DNA of 64,000 nucleotides, taken from NCBI GenBank assembly GCA_965369815.1, contig CBDUQS010000001.1:1-64000 (forward strand), written 5' to 3'. Position 1 is the first letter of the stretch. Every line of letters starts with the position of its first letter. Both the position numbers and the translations under genes were made by a program. This DNA comes from DAOWGG01 sp965369815 (GTDB lineage: Bacteria > Patescibacteriota > Gracilibacteria > UM-FILTER-43-11). Shown piece by piece: positions 15,854 through 25,559 of this stretch. The notes below the pieces were generated by a model, which had not been told where the DNA came from, did no database searches, and saw nothing but the letters and a program-made list of their open reading frames with translations.

Positions 15854-16258
15854 ATGAAAATTTTCCTAATTATTGTGACAGCATTTGTCGCAATTGATGT
15901 CCTGATTGTCTCTTATGTCATCTGGCGTCGATCACGAAAAAAAATCCCAGAAAAAGATCTCCAGCACGTTCAAAAGACATGGAAGGCGATCATTCGTCAA
16001 AAAGATAAAAAGCACGCTATTTTAGATGCAGATAAGTTGCTGGATCACGCCCTTTATTTGCATGGATACAGGGGGAACTTAGGGGGGAAATTAAAAAAAG
16101 CCGCCCCACTTTTCAAAAATATTAATAAGGTGTGGGCCGCCCATAAAATACGGAACAATATTGCCCATCAAATCAATTACGATGTAGATGAAAAAACTTA
16201 CCGAAATGCAATGATAACTTTCAAGCAGGCTTTTCGTGATTTAAAAATGTTCAAATAG
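15854..16258 (+). CDS. small membrane-anchored protein with HEPN-like motif
   Basis: 134 residues. One N-terminal membrane segment (IFLIIVTAFVAIDVLIVSYVIW, about 3-24) is followed by a basic stop-transfer stretch (RRSRKK). The rest is an all-helical cytoplasmic domain. KIRNNIAHQ near residue 105 fits the R-x4-H motif of HEPN-fold RNases, and ILDADKLLDHALYLHGY resembles the first helices of HEPN-type proteins. Nuclease activity is only inferred from this motif. No antitoxin-like partner is obvious. The stop lies 4 bases before coaE, so the two are cotranscribed. Confidence 0.6.
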   Translation: MKIFLIIVTAFVAIDVLIVSYVIWRRSRKKIPEKDLQHVQKTWKAIIRQKDKKHAILDADKLLDHALYLHGYRGNLGGKLKKAAPLFKNINKVWAAHKIRNNIAHQINYDVDEKTYRNAMITFKQAFRDLKMFK

Positions 16259-16262
16259 ATTT

Positions 16263-16859
16263 ATGATTCTTGGTATTACTGGTATTAGCGGCTCAGGAAA
16301 ACACACAGTAGCTCAAGTCCTCAAAAAAAGAGGGTGGGTCGTTTTGGATGCTGATAAAATGGCTCATAATTCTTATCGACCTTACACGAGCGTTTGGAAG
16401 GGGATTGTAAAAGAGTTTGGAGAGGAAATTTTAAACGAGAATGACACGATTAACCGTGTTAAGTTAGGTAAAATTGTATTCAATGCAGCAGATCCAGAAG
16501 GGGCAAAAATCGCTCTGGAAAAACTCAATAAAATCACCCATCCTTACGTAAAGCGAAAGATAAAAGACACCATTCATCGCCATTTCAGGCGAGGTTCTAA
16601 TATCGCCGTGGTAGTTGCTCTTTGGAGAGAGTCAGGGATCGAGGCTTGTTGTGAGAAAATGCTGCTAATTAAGGCAAAATCAGAACTTAGAATGTATCGA
16701 ACACAAAAGCGTGATGGAATTTCAGAGGAAACTTATCACATGCGAATTAAGAGTCAGACGGAGCCAAAAGATCCGAATTTTACCATTGAAAATAATAAGG
16801 GTATGAAAGAATTGACGCAGGCTGTTAACAAGCTTGCAGAAAAGTTAGAAGGAAAATAG
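16263..16859 (+). CDS. coaE: dephospho-CoA kinase-like protein
   Basis: 198 residues. The P-loop GITGISGSGKHT (about 4-15) is followed by VVLDADKMAHNSY, matching the CoaE DAD motif. Then come RVKLGKIVFN, ITHPYVKRKIKD and the later region SELRMYRTQKRDG with the lid Arg residues. The family phosphorylates dephospho-CoA at the ribose 3'-OH, the last step of CoA synthesis. The usual lid motif R-x-x-x-Q is roughly conserved as MRIKSQ. Specificity is likely but not certain, because other small P-loop kinases share the fold. It is cotranscribed with the HEPN-like gene upstream. Confidence 0.8.
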   Translation: MILGITGISGSGKHTVAQVLKKRGWVVLDADKMAHNSYRPYTSVWKGIVKEFGEEILNENDTINRVKLGKIVFNAADPEGAKIALEKLNKITHPYVKRKIKDTIHRHFRRGSNIAVVVALWRESGIEACCEKMLLIKAKSELRMYRTQKRDGISEETYHMRIKSQTEPKDPNFTIENNKGMKELTQAVNKLAEKLEGK

Positions 16860-16888
16860 TTGACAAAAAGCGTAAAAATCATTATGAT
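16860..16888 (+). promoter_or_regulatory. sigma70-type promoter of the WG-repeat operon
   Basis: TTGACA at 16860-16865 and TATGAT at 16883-16888 with a 17-base spacer. It starts at the last base of the coaE stop codon, giving a 5' leader of about 20 bases before ATG 16916. Confidence 0.75.
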
Positions 16889-16915
16889 AATCACCTTTTT
16901 GTTAACCCCCTCCGT

Positions 16916-19900
16916 ATGTCGAGCAAGAAAAGTCCAAATTCTTCACCCTCTTTTGGGAGAGCTGATGTACCTGAACCACAATTAGTTCAAAGAATTAAAA
17001 AGCCTTTGAAAGAAATGGATCAGAGGGAGTTGAATAAGCTTATTGCTGCGCTAGAGAACGTGCTTAAATTGCATAAGGGGTCTGGTCGTCATGTGATTCA
17101 AAATGATTTAGATAAAGTTAAAAAGTATTATCAAGATCGATTTGGTGAGGAGGATGAAGACGGGACTCTAGTATCATCTGGAGATTCTTTAGACGATGCT
17201 TTCGCAAATTTGGGCAATTTAAACCTTGAAGGGGGCTTAGACTCCATTTTTCAAGATACAGATCCAGACTTACCTGCTATGCCAGGTCAGGGCGGAGGTG
17301 AAGAAATAAAGTTTGAGCTTGATGCCAGTGGAGATATTTTTGGAAATTCGATGGAAGTCAATCCACCCCCCATTCCAAAGGATGCTTTGGATTACGATGA
17401 AATTGTGAATTATGGGGGGAAAGATAAAAGAATAGGGGAGTTGGATGAAGACGTTATTTATGCCCTTGAGGATTTAGAAAAAAATCGAGCCTCAATAGAT
17501 AAGGATGATCCAGATTCATATGCCTTTTTTAGACATTTGATATTAAATGGGGGTACGCTTTCGGTACCTGAAGATAAAAGAGAGGAAGAAGAAAAAAAGA
17601 AAAAAAGTAAAATAGAGCTTGATATGGAGGCAGAGCAAGAGAAGGATGAAAAGAATAAAAAAGCTCTCTGTTTAAACTATTTTTTAAAGCCTGTAAAAAT
17701 TACCCCCTCAGAAGATCCTAAAGAAGATGAAGAAAAGGGAAAAAGGAGTTTAAGGGCGAAAATTGTGGCCTTTCAGGATATTCTTCAGGAGGGGGAAGCG
17801 GAGTCGATAGGGCCTTTTGATCTACTAAAAGAGGGTGAGAAGGTATGGATTGTACTAAAGGAAGGCAGGGGGATTGAGCTAAAAGAGGCTCATGTTCCTT
17901 TTTGGATTAAATTAATAGAAAAAGTTACAAAAGAAGGTTCGCTTAGAACCGAGGAGGAAATTCACATGGCTGGCGGTAAGAATATACTGCCGGAAATCAA
18001 AAAATTGCCTAAATCAGATGGAGTGTTGGCAAAAGGTGGTGTTTCGGAGGTTTCTCGACGAATCACTCAGGAAATTGAAACCAGCGAAGCCTTGGTTCTG
18101 CAAAAAGAAATACAAGAAAAAGAGGCTTATGAAATGAGATTAAAAGAAACAAAAGAGGCAGTTGAGATGGGTGGATTTCAAATCCCTCACTTACAAGCTT
18201 TCATCGATTTAGGGGGAAAAATAGGAGAAGAGGATCAATTTGGAATGAGATGGGTGGAATATAAGGGAAAGTTCAATTTTATCGATCGAAACAATATGTC
18301 AGTTCATGCTTCGAACTTTGATGACTGGCTTGATGAGATTGGAGAATTCAAGCTTCAGGCATTGAATACAGGTTTAAATTTAAAAAGTGTTACTGCTCTC
18401 GTTAAGCATCAGGGGGAATTTAAATTTTTAGAAAGCGATGGAACCTTATATGGATTAGATGAGCAAAAAATACTCATTGAGGACACTAGTGTGTTTGATG
18501 AGGTTGGCTTGGAGGATCAGTACGGATTAAGATGGGTAAAATGGAATGGCCTTTATAATTTTATCGATTCAAAAAATAGAATTTTAAGTTCGGAGAAATG
18601 GTTCAGTGAGGTGAATCCTTTTAGATCTGTTGTAATCCCAGGATTAGAGGAGTCAGAATCAAAAATGCCAATTTCTCTGGTTAAGATGGATGGTGAAATG
18701 CACTTCTTTATTCCGTCAGGAAGGCTTCATACTCCTTCATTCGACGAGCTTGAAGAATACTTTAAATCAGGAGGAGTTGAAGAAAATGCTTGGAGCGATA
18801 TTGAAGTTAGCTTTCCTGACGTCGAGCCTCCTCAAATGGTTTACCTGGACAGCTTTAGCAGACGTCTAAAGGCACTTTCAAAACGATATCAAGGTGATTT
18901 AAAGCGAGCTGAGGCATTTGCTAAATTGGCTGATGATATCGGTAGTCTAGAGGGGCATCAGGATGCACGGCCGGATTGGGGAATCGCACTTTTGATTATT
19001 AAGGAAAAAATTCAAGATTCAACCCTTCCTGGTTACGATAAAAGACATTTCTTATTCGAACTCAATTCAGTGGCCATGGCTGCCAATGTTCAATCGGAAG
19101 AATTCAGTCCATCAGAAATCGATCGTTACAAATGGCAAGAGTGCGGAACATTCGATGGAGGAATGGTTGTTAATGTTGAAACTGAAGAGGGTATTCGATA
19201 CACACTCACTGATTTTGATGGTAAATTGCTTTATCCAGGAGGTAAGTTCTTTGAGTATATTGGACCTTTCACAGGAGATTTAGCAATCGTGAGAAAAAAA
19301 GGAAAATACAACTTTATAAAACGTCAGAATGGGGCATTGTTAGCAGAAGGAAGGTGGTTTGATGAAGCTCATGAGTTCCATGCAGGGTTATCACGTGTCC
19401 GCATAGGAGACCGTTGGAATTTTATGCATTCTGATGGGCATTTGATCAGTCAAAAGGGTTATGACAACGCAAAAGACTTCAATAATAAAACGGGGCAGGC
19501 AGAAGTATACGTAAATGGAATGTGGATCAATATTGATCAGAATGGAACGAGCATGATGTCTGTAACAGCAAGAATGTTCTCCTTATTCAAAAAGAATAAG
19601 AGTTCAGGCAAGGGGCAATCAATGCTTAACTTAAGAGGTTCTGAAGACGAGGCTTTAGTGGAGAAAAAGGCATTATCATTAAATAAAAAAATCCATCAAT
19701 CGTTCAATGGGTCAGTTGAAGCGTTCCCAGATTGCACCTTTGAGATAATTCGTTTATTTACTTATTTTAGAGAAGAGTTAAATAAGGCTTCTCAAAAAGC
19801 AAAAGACGAAGGATCGGTTAATATAATTGAGTTAAATCAATCTCTGACATCTTATTTAGATCGCACTAAATTGCCAGGGAAGCTCAAGAGCAAGTTGAGA

Positions 19901-20962
19901 TATTTTATTGCAAAGCTTGAAGGGGGAGATTTCTATGGGAGGAAAATAGAATCGTTTAAGGTGTCCTTTCTTTCGGTTTATAAAAAAGCTTTAAATGAAA
20001 ATAGTGAAGAAGCTGGACTTCCAAGGTTGATTCGTCAAATGGAAGTTAAAATTGGAGATGCTTCTTACTCAAGTAAAGAAGAAATTTTTAAGATATTAAT
20101 GGAGCTACAAGGAATTATCCAAGGCTCTAATTTAAAAAAGAAGACAAAAGAAAGGGTGGAAAGTCTAATGTGGGTAATAATGAATAACGATGGGGTTCAT
20201 TTCCAGAGAGGGGAGTCGATGATAAGCTATAAGCCAAAAATTAATAACCCAGAGGAGATTAGGAGAAAGGAAGAGCGACTAATTGGAAATCCGATAACTC
20301 GATTCAGAGAGGTCTGTGAGGCAGCGGAACAGGGAGACTGGCGCAAGGCTCGGACAATATATACTTCAATACCTTTAAATAATAAACTAGAGTATTTGAA
20401 GCTAGCTAATTTGCTGAATGAGTGCTTTAACCGCAGAGGAATGGAACTTGAGGCAAGTTCAAAAAATTCTAAGGGTCATTCATTCAAAACATACGACTTC
20501 TTCGAGTTGTATGAAATTCGTCTATTTATGCGAGCTGTTTATAAAGATGCTAGTGAGCTTGAACCTAGAAATGCTGATATTTACTTTAATTTAGGTTTGA
20601 TCGAAGAAGATATTTCTAAGTTTGGGCTTGAATCAAGTCGTTTACAAAAGCTTTTTGCGACTCAGGATGGGCAAAAGCACGCAAAAAGATATTTAGAAAG
20701 AGCTGCTAAGCTAAACCCCTCTAGTTCAGAAATTAAGAGAGAAAAAAAGAGATTTACTCGCGTAATTTTTGGAAAACGCCTTAGGTTAGCTGCTTTAGTG
20801 GCACTAGGAGCTTCGGCAGCTGCTTTGGGTTCAACAGTTATTTACAATAATCGCGAAACCATTGCAGCAACTATATCTGAATTCAGAGATTCACTTAGCG
20901 ATCCGAACAAAAGTGAAGACCAGGCTCAAGATGGCTTACCCAAGACAGGGGATGAACAGTAA
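16916..20962 (+). CDS. giant WG-repeat/TPR protein with C-terminal membrane anchor
   Basis: 1348 residues, no signal peptide. Residues about 1-130 are charged with a Pro/Gly-rich end, and residues about 215-245 are a Lys/Glu coiled stretch. WG (KWG-type) beta repeats lie at about 435-620 and 740-885, for example GLRWVKWNGLYNFIDSKN and GDRWNFMHSDGH, with the repeating F-I/M-D-x-x-N/G turn. A helical middle part follows. TPR-like helices lie near 1205-1285 (ADIYFNLGLIEED, AKRYLERAAKLNPSS), then one membrane segment (about 1288-1310, AALVALGASAAALGSTVIY). WG repeats are thought to mediate protein contacts. The function here is unknown. It pairs with a related gene 20 bases downstream. Confidence 0.75.
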   Translation: MSSKKSPNSSPSFGRADVPEPQLVQRIKKPLKEMDQRELNKLIAALENVLKLHKGSGRHVIQNDLDKVKKYYQDRFGEEDEDGTLVSSGDSLDDAFANLGNLNLEGGLDSIFQDTDPDLPAMPGQGGGEEIKFELDASGDIFGNSMEVNPPPIPKDALDYDEIVNYGGKDKRIGELDEDVIYALEDLEKNRASIDKDDPDSYAFFRHLILNGGTLSVPEDKREEEEKKKKSKIELDMEAEQEKDEKNKKALCLNYFLKPVKITPSEDPKEDEEKGKRSLRAKIVAFQDILQEGEAESIGPFDLLKEGEKVWIVLKEGRGIELKEAHVPFWIKLIEKVTKEGSLRTEEEIHMAGGKNILPEIKKLPKSDGVLAKGGVSEVSRRITQEIETSEALVLQKEIQEKEAYEMRLKETKEAVEMGGFQIPHLQAFIDLGGKIGEEDQFGMRWVEYKGKFNFIDRNNMSVHASNFDDWLDEIGEFKLQALNTGLNLKSVTALVKHQGEFKFLESDGTLYGLDEQKILIEDTSVFDEVGLEDQYGLRWVKWNGLYNFIDSKNRILSSEKWFSEVNPFRSVVIPGLEESESKMPISLVKMDGEMHFFIPSGRLHTPSFDELEEYFKSGGVEENAWSDIEVSFPDVEPPQMVYLDSFSRRLKALSKRYQGDLKRAEAFAKLADDIGSLEGHQDARPDWGIALLIIKEKIQDSTLPGYDKRHFLFELNSVAMAANVQSEEFSPSEIDRYKWQECGTFDGGMVVNVETEEGIRYTLTDFDGKLLYPGGKFFEYIGPFTGDLAIVRKKGKYNFIKRQNGALLAEGRWFDEAHEFHAGLSRVRIGDRWNFMHSDGHLISQKGYDNAKDFNNKTGQAEVYVNGMWINIDQNGTSMMSVTARMFSLFKKNKSSGKGQSMLNLRGSEDEALVEKKALSLNKKIHQSFNGSVEAFPDCTFEIIRLFTYFREELNKASQKAKDEGSVNIIELNQSLTSYLDRTKLPGKLKSKLRYFIAKLEGGDFYGRKIESFKVSFLSVYKKALNENSEEAGLPRLIRQMEVKIGDASYSSKEEIFKILMELQGIIQGSNLKKKTKERVESLMWVIMNNDGVHFQRGESMISYKPKINNPEEIRRKEERLIGNPITRFREVCEAAEQGDWRKARTIYTSIPLNNKLEYLKLANLLNECFNRRGMELEASSKNSKGHSFKTYDFFELYEIRLFMRAVYKDASELEPRNADIYFNLGLIEEDISKFGLESSRLQKLFATQDGQKHAKRYLERAAKLNPSSSEIKREKKRFTRVIFGKRLRLAALVALGASAAALGSTVIYNNRETIAATISEFRDSLSDPNKSEDQAQDGLPKTGDEQ

Positions 20963-20981
20963 GATACCAACAATGTAAATT

Positions 20982-23393
20982 ATGAATAACCCTCCAGAAA
21001 AAACATCTCACGATCGAAATATTGTTGATCGTGAAAAATTAAATCATTTAGTTCGCTATATCAATACTCTCATTATTGAGGGGGATTATTCATCCGATGA
21101 ACCAACAGGAATGTTGGATAAGATGTTGCACTTGATATACAGCTCAGGTGTTAGTGAAGATGTAGCTATTCGTATAGAAGATATTCTTAAAAGCAAATCG
21201 ATTCAAAGTACATCAATTGATGATCAAGAGACAGAAGAGCTTATTAGTCTATGTAAAAACAATAAAGAGAAAGACTCATTAATTAGATTAATAGGGTATT
21301 TGCATGGTTTTGTTCAGAGGAGAGATTTCTTTAAAAAAGGGGGGAGCAAAAGGGAAAGACATCGTAATGACATTATGACTCTCGTGGAAACGGGCCCCTT
21401 CCATTGGAAGGTTGTTAATTTTTTTCGATATAAATTACGTCATTTTTTATACGAGCCTCTTAGTGTTGAATCGGTAATAGAGGAGTTTGATGATTATTGG
21501 AAGAATTGGGAAAAGAAATCGAAGCAAAGAAAAGAAACTCAACTTCAAGATACCCGCTTGCTCATTGAGCCCCAAGACGATGAAGAAAGCGAAGAGCTAC
21601 CAATTCATTCACCGCAGCCAGTAACAGATGAGCCAGATGTCGAACTCGATTTAGAAGATATCGAATTGGATCCAAATGATGACAGGCTTAGAGTTCTTTT
21701 TCAGACAATGGGTCCAGGGGATAAATGGAAGCCTGAGGTTCAAATGCGTGAATGGAAAAAGATTGAGATGACTGAGGGGAAAATAGAAGAGTCACTAGAG
21801 GTATTTGGAGATTTAAAAATTCTTAAAAAAATAGAAGGAGGGAAATATGTTTTTAATTGTAAAAAATCTGATGGAAGTTTAATGTCTGAAGAATGGTTTA
21901 GCGGTATTAGATTTAATGAGGAGGGGGCCGTTGTAACGTTTAAGGATGGAAAAGAAAATATCATTAGCCCGAAGGGAGAATTTTTACTCAAAGAGAATTG
22001 TGATTGGGCAGGTCTTTTTTACGAAAAACGCGCCAGAGTGTCAATTAATAAAAAATGGCATTTCATCCGTGAGGATGGAAGCTTCCTATTATCCGATATT
22101 GCTGAAAAAATTGAGGGGGCAAAAGTAGAGGCGATGAGCATGCGCTTAAAGCCGCTTCAGTTTGATAAGGCTGAGGATTTTAAAAATGGCTTTGCGGAAG
22201 TTGAATTAGATGGTGAGGAATTCAAAATCGATATGAATGGAAAACGTTATGAGATAAGAGAGGAAGCAGAAATGCTTCCGAAACCTCATTGGCTAAAAAG
22301 CCCAGAAGAGCAAGAAGCAATTCCATTATCAGGAACAGCGGATGAGCCTCCAGCAATTCCATTACCAGGAACAGACGACAATCTTCCACCACTTGTGGTC
22401 GATAAAAAAGACGGTGAGGGCGCGGAGAAGGAGGCTTCACCTTTTGAACAGCCGATTCCGGATGTATCAACTGAAAAAAATAGCCCTACTCCTGAAGTGG
22501 TAACTCCTTCTATTCCAGATTTTGGAAGAAATGAATTTATTAAGGCAGAAGAATGTAGAAAGAAAGAAAAATATGCAAAGGCTATTGAATATTATGAAAA
22601 GGCGATAAAAAGCAATTGTATTAATAGATTAGAAGCTTTAAATAGAATAGCCGTGTGTCATTACAAACTTGAGGCTTACGATAAGGCGATTGAGTATTTT
22701 TGCGAAGCGTTAAACGTGAGTGTGCAAATAAAAGAGATTAATAATATTTATAAGCTAATTTATAAGACATTAATGAAGATGAATCCAAGTGATCCATCTA
22801 GAGCGATTGATAAGTTTGAGGGAATTTTGAGAAAATTTAATAAAGAAGAGAGTAATCTTGATGAGGAGTTACTAAAGGTATTGTCAAAAGATCGTATTAA
22901 GGCTCAGGAAAGCAGTATGCATGAAACACTTACTCTTGTAATAATGAGTGAGCCATCTGATGGTGAATTGAGAAAAAAAGCTGAAGAGGTGTGTGACGAA
23001 TATCGTCAGTTGGTCAGTCAAAATCCGAATCATAAATTTTCTCATCGTGAAATGGCTCGAAAGCTTAGAATGTTATATGACGAGGGGAAAGTGGAAATTG
23101 GATTGGTATTTGAGGTTCATGAAATGGATTTAGAAAACAATCCAGATCATTTTGCCTCAATTGCTTCAATCGCTGAAACACATTTTGCAATCGGTGGATA
23201 TGAAAGCTTAGTTAAAGCAGCTGAGTATTTTATGCGAGTTTTAGCACTTGAATCGGACGATTCAGCTACGAATAGGCCCGATCTTTATCAGGTATTGAAA
23301 AAAGAAGCTCAAGAGCGTCTGTCTGAAATTCCTAAGAAGATGTCAGAATTGATTCAAAAGGGTCCCGTTCCCACAATAAGAGTCCAAGATTAA
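20982..23393 (+). CDS. second WG-repeat/TPR protein
   Basis: 803 residues, no signal peptide or membrane segment. An N-terminal helical domain (about 1-190) is followed by an acidic linker (DDEESEEL.. DVELDLEDIELD). WG-type repeats follow at about 275-420: GGKYVFNCKKSDGSLMSEEW, KWHFIREDGSFL. A Pro-rich linker leads to a TPR region from about 516 (NEFIKAEECRKKEKYAKAIEYYEKAI, then YDKAIEYFCEALNVS), with more TPR-like helices to about 790. It shares its architecture with the upstream 1348-residue protein, so the two are probably ancient paralogues acting together. It ends at a strong terminator. Confidence 0.75.
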   Translation: MNNPPEKTSHDRNIVDREKLNHLVRYINTLIIEGDYSSDEPTGMLDKMLHLIYSSGVSEDVAIRIEDILKSKSIQSTSIDDQETEELISLCKNNKEKDSLIRLIGYLHGFVQRRDFFKKGGSKRERHRNDIMTLVETGPFHWKVVNFFRYKLRHFLYEPLSVESVIEEFDDYWKNWEKKSKQRKETQLQDTRLLIEPQDDEESEELPIHSPQPVTDEPDVELDLEDIELDPNDDRLRVLFQTMGPGDKWKPEVQMREWKKIEMTEGKIEESLEVFGDLKILKKIEGGKYVFNCKKSDGSLMSEEWFSGIRFNEEGAVVTFKDGKENIISPKGEFLLKENCDWAGLFYEKRARVSINKKWHFIREDGSFLLSDIAEKIEGAKVEAMSMRLKPLQFDKAEDFKNGFAEVELDGEEFKIDMNGKRYEIREEAEMLPKPHWLKSPEEQEAIPLSGTADEPPAIPLPGTDDNLPPLVVDKKDGEGAEKEASPFEQPIPDVSTEKNSPTPEVVTPSIPDFGRNEFIKAEECRKKEKYAKAIEYYEKAIKSNCINRLEALNRIAVCHYKLEAYDKAIEYFCEALNVSVQIKEINNIYKLIYKTLMKMNPSDPSRAIDKFEGILRKFNKEESNLDEELLKVLSKDRIKAQESSMHETLTLVIMSEPSDGELRKKAEEVCDEYRQLVSQNPNHKFSHREMARKLRMLYDEGKVEIGLVFEVHEMDLENNPDHFASIASIAETHFAIGGYESLVKAAEYFMRVLALESDDSATNRPDLYQVLKKEAQERLSEIPKKMSELIQKGPVPTIRVQD

Positions 23394-23402
23394 AAAACGA
23401 GT

Positions 23403-23433
23403 AAAAGCGCTCGCCTTGGCGAGCGCTTTTTTG
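23403..23433 (+). terminator. intrinsic terminator of the WG operon
   Basis: AAAGCGCTCG-CC-TTGG-CGAGCGCTTTTTT: a ten-pair stem followed by six T, ten bases after the stop codon. Confidence 0.92.
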
Positions 23434-23440
23434 GTATATT
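23432..23440 (+). promoter_or_regulatory. extended -10 promoter of gatB
   Basis: TTGGTATATT contains TG-N-TATATT (extended -10) immediately after the terminator T-run. Predicted start is about 23447, 20 bases before the gatB ATG. Confidence 0.5.
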
Positions 23441-23466
23441 GATTGCGTTTGATTAATCTAATAAAA

Positions 23467-24882
23467 ATGGAATACGAACCAGTCATCGGACTCGAAGTAC
23501 ACGCTCGCATCAATAGTAAAACAAAGTTGTTCTGCCGTTGCAGTAATAATATTTTTAATGAAAAGCCGAATAGTCACGTGTGTGGGATTTGCATGGGATT
23601 CCCAGGAATGCTACCGGCAACTAACGAAGAAGCGGTTAAAAAAGGGGCGAAGGCTGGCTTGGCGCTAGGCTGTACAGTGAATGAGTTCTCTAAATTCGAT
23701 CGGAAAAGCTACTTTTACCCCGATCTCCCCAGTGGATATCAGACTTCTCAATTTGATAAGCCAATTGCGGAGCACGGAAAAATAAACATCACATTATCCG
23801 ATGGTTCTGTGAAGGTAATTGGGGTGACTCGCTTACATCTAGAGAATGATGCGGGGAAATTAACCCATACTTCTGGCGGAACACTCGTTGATTATAATCG
23901 ATCAGGAACTCCACTGATGGAAGTTGTGAGTGAGCCCGATATTCGCAGTGTAGAAGAAGCTTCACTTTATGCCCGTCAGCTTCAAAAAATCGTTCGTTAT
24001 GTGAACGCATCTGATGCAAACATGGAAAAGGGGCAGATGCGTTTCGATATCAATGTTTCATTGCGTCCGAAGGGGCAGGAAAAGTTTGGAACTCGGTCCG
24101 AAACCAAGAACCTCAACTCATTCCGAAGCTTGGAGAAAGCGTTGGAATACGAAATCAAGCGCCAAACCGAATTACTCGAAAGCGGCGGAACAGTGGTGCA
24201 GGAAACGCGTGGATGGGATGACGATAAAGAGGTAACCGTTTCACAGAGAAGCAAAGAAGAAGCGGCGGATTATCGCTATTTTCCAGAGCCCGATATTCCA
24301 CCCATCATCGTTACCAAAGAAGAGATTGAGCAATTAAGGTCAGAATTACCCGAACTCCCTGGAGTAAAGGCAAAACGTTATCAGGAAGAGCTTGGCTTAT
24401 CATCCGACGATGCTCATCAGATTGCTAACTCTGCAGATGTAGCTGATTACTTTGAAAAGGCATTGGCGGTTTCTAAAAGCGCCAAAAAAACATCCAATTG
24501 GATCTTATCCGAGCTATTAGCAGTTGAGAAGGATGTGAACGCGCTTAATTTATCCCCAGAGAATCTTGGAAAATTAGTAAAATTAATTGAAGAGGGGGCG
24601 ATTAGTAATAAAATCGCTAAAGATGTTTTCGAAGAGATATACCAGGGAAATCTTGATCCTGAAAAAGTAATAGAAGAAAAAGGATTAAAAGTAATGAATG
24701 ACACAGGGGAGCTCGAAAAAATTTGCAAGCAGGTGATCGATCGAAATCCGGCAATCGTTGCCGATTTTAAAGGAGGAAAAGAAAAAGCGATTGGCGGTTT
24801 GGTGGGGCAGGTGATGGGCGCCACAAAGGGGTCGGCCAATCCAAAAATGGTAAATGAGATTCTGCGCAAATTACTGTCTTAA
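23467..24882 (+). CDS. gatB: aspartyl/glutamyl-tRNA(Asn/Gln) amidotransferase subunit B
   Basis: From ATG 23467 (MEYEPVIGLEVHARINSKTKLFCRC) the protein has 471 residues, the usual length. The upstream in-frame start at 23443 is not needed. GatB binds mischarged Glu-tRNA-Gln or Asp-tRNA-Asn and amidates it with ammonia from GatA. Hallmarks are the N-terminal zinc Cys residues (FCRCSN and HVCGICMGFPG), RKSYFYPDLPSGYQTSQFD, the LENDAGKL..DYNRSGTPLMEVVSEPD segment and the C-terminal YqeY-like helical domain (from about 320). The same YqeY domain exists as a free protein at 58945. gatA and gatC are not in the window. Confidence 0.96.
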   Translation: MEYEPVIGLEVHARINSKTKLFCRCSNNIFNEKPNSHVCGICMGFPGMLPATNEEAVKKGAKAGLALGCTVNEFSKFDRKSYFYPDLPSGYQTSQFDKPIAEHGKINITLSDGSVKVIGVTRLHLENDAGKLTHTSGGTLVDYNRSGTPLMEVVSEPDIRSVEEASLYARQLQKIVRYVNASDANMEKGQMRFDINVSLRPKGQEKFGTRSETKNLNSFRSLEKALEYEIKRQTELLESGGTVVQETRGWDDDKEVTVSQRSKEEAADYRYFPEPDIPPIIVTKEEIEQLRSELPELPGVKAKRYQEELGLSSDDAHQIANSADVADYFEKALAVSKSAKKTSNWILSELLAVEKDVNALNLSPENLGKLVKLIEEGAISNKIAKDVFEEIYQGNLDPEKVIEEKGLKVMNDTGELEKICKQVIDRNPAIVADFKGGKEKAIGGLVGQVMGATKGSANPKMVNEILRKLLS

Positions 24883-24918
24883 GTCAACTCCAACCATTCG
24901 CTTTTAGGGGCGAAAACA

Positions 24919-24927
24919 TGGTATAAT
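24919..24927 (+). promoter_or_regulatory. extended -10 promoter of clpP
   Basis: TGGTATAAT is a perfect TG-N-TATAAT extended -10, 33 bases before the clpP ATG. No good -35 is visible, as expected for an extended -10 promoter. Confidence 0.65.
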
Positions 24928-24959
24928 CTTTAAGAATTTAAAATTAAAAAATAAAAATT

Positions 24960-25547
24960 ATGCCAGTTATACCAACTGTTATCGACAAATCTCCTCAGGG
25001 AGGAGAACGCGCTTATGATATTTACTCACGTTTATTAGAAGAGCGAATTATTTTTCTAGGAACTCAAATCAACGATGAGGTGGCCAATGTGGTAATTGCT
25101 CAACTTTTGTTTTTAGAGAAAATAGATCCAACAAAAGACATCACTGTTTACGTGAATTCCCCAGGAGGATCAGTATCAGCAACACTCGCGATGTACGACA
25201 CTATGCAGCTGATTAAATGCGATGTTTCAACCGTTTGTATGGGGATCGCCGCTTCTGGTGGCTCTATTATTTTAATGGGAGGTACAAAAGGAAAGCGTTT
25301 CATTCTTCCTCATTCAGAGGTAATGATTCATCAGCCATTGGGTGGAGCAGAAGGTCAGGCAACCGATATCGCCATTCAGGCCGATCACATCATTCAAACC
25401 AAGGGATTACTCAACGGTATGATTGCTAAAATGACAGGTCAGCCACTTGCAAAGGTAGAAGCAGATTGTGAAAGAGATTATTACATGCGTGCCAAAGAAG
25501 CATTAGAATATGGTATTGTCGATAAAATTATTGAGGGGAAGAAATAA
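24960..25547 (+). CDS. clpP: ATP-dependent Clp protease proteolytic subunit
   Basis: 195 residues, standard ClpP length. ClpP forms the 14-mer proteolytic barrel used by Clp ATPases. The fold signatures are in order: RIIFLGTQINDEVAN, VYVNSPGGSVSATLAMYDTMQ, the nucleophile Ser99 in MGIAASGGS, His124 in VMIHQPLGG, and Asp in CERDYYMRAKEALEYGIVD (about 173). The usual catalytic-loop SMGA is SGGS here, a mild variant. It has its own extended -10 promoter and a terminator, so it is monocistronic. Confidence 0.97.
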   Translation: MPVIPTVIDKSPQGGERAYDIYSRLLEERIIFLGTQINDEVANVVIAQLLFLEKIDPTKDITVYVNSPGGSVSATLAMYDTMQLIKCDVSTVCMGIAASGGSIILMGGTKGKRFILPHSEVMIHQPLGGAEGQATDIAIQADHIIQTKGLLNGMIAKMTGQPLAKVEADCERDYYMRAKEALEYGIVDKIIEGKK

Positions 25548-25559
25548 ATTTATAAAAAA

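Noticed and set aside
22222..22470. 82-residue minus-strand frame opposite the second WG protein
   Set aside because: Mirror of the Pro-rich linker codons.
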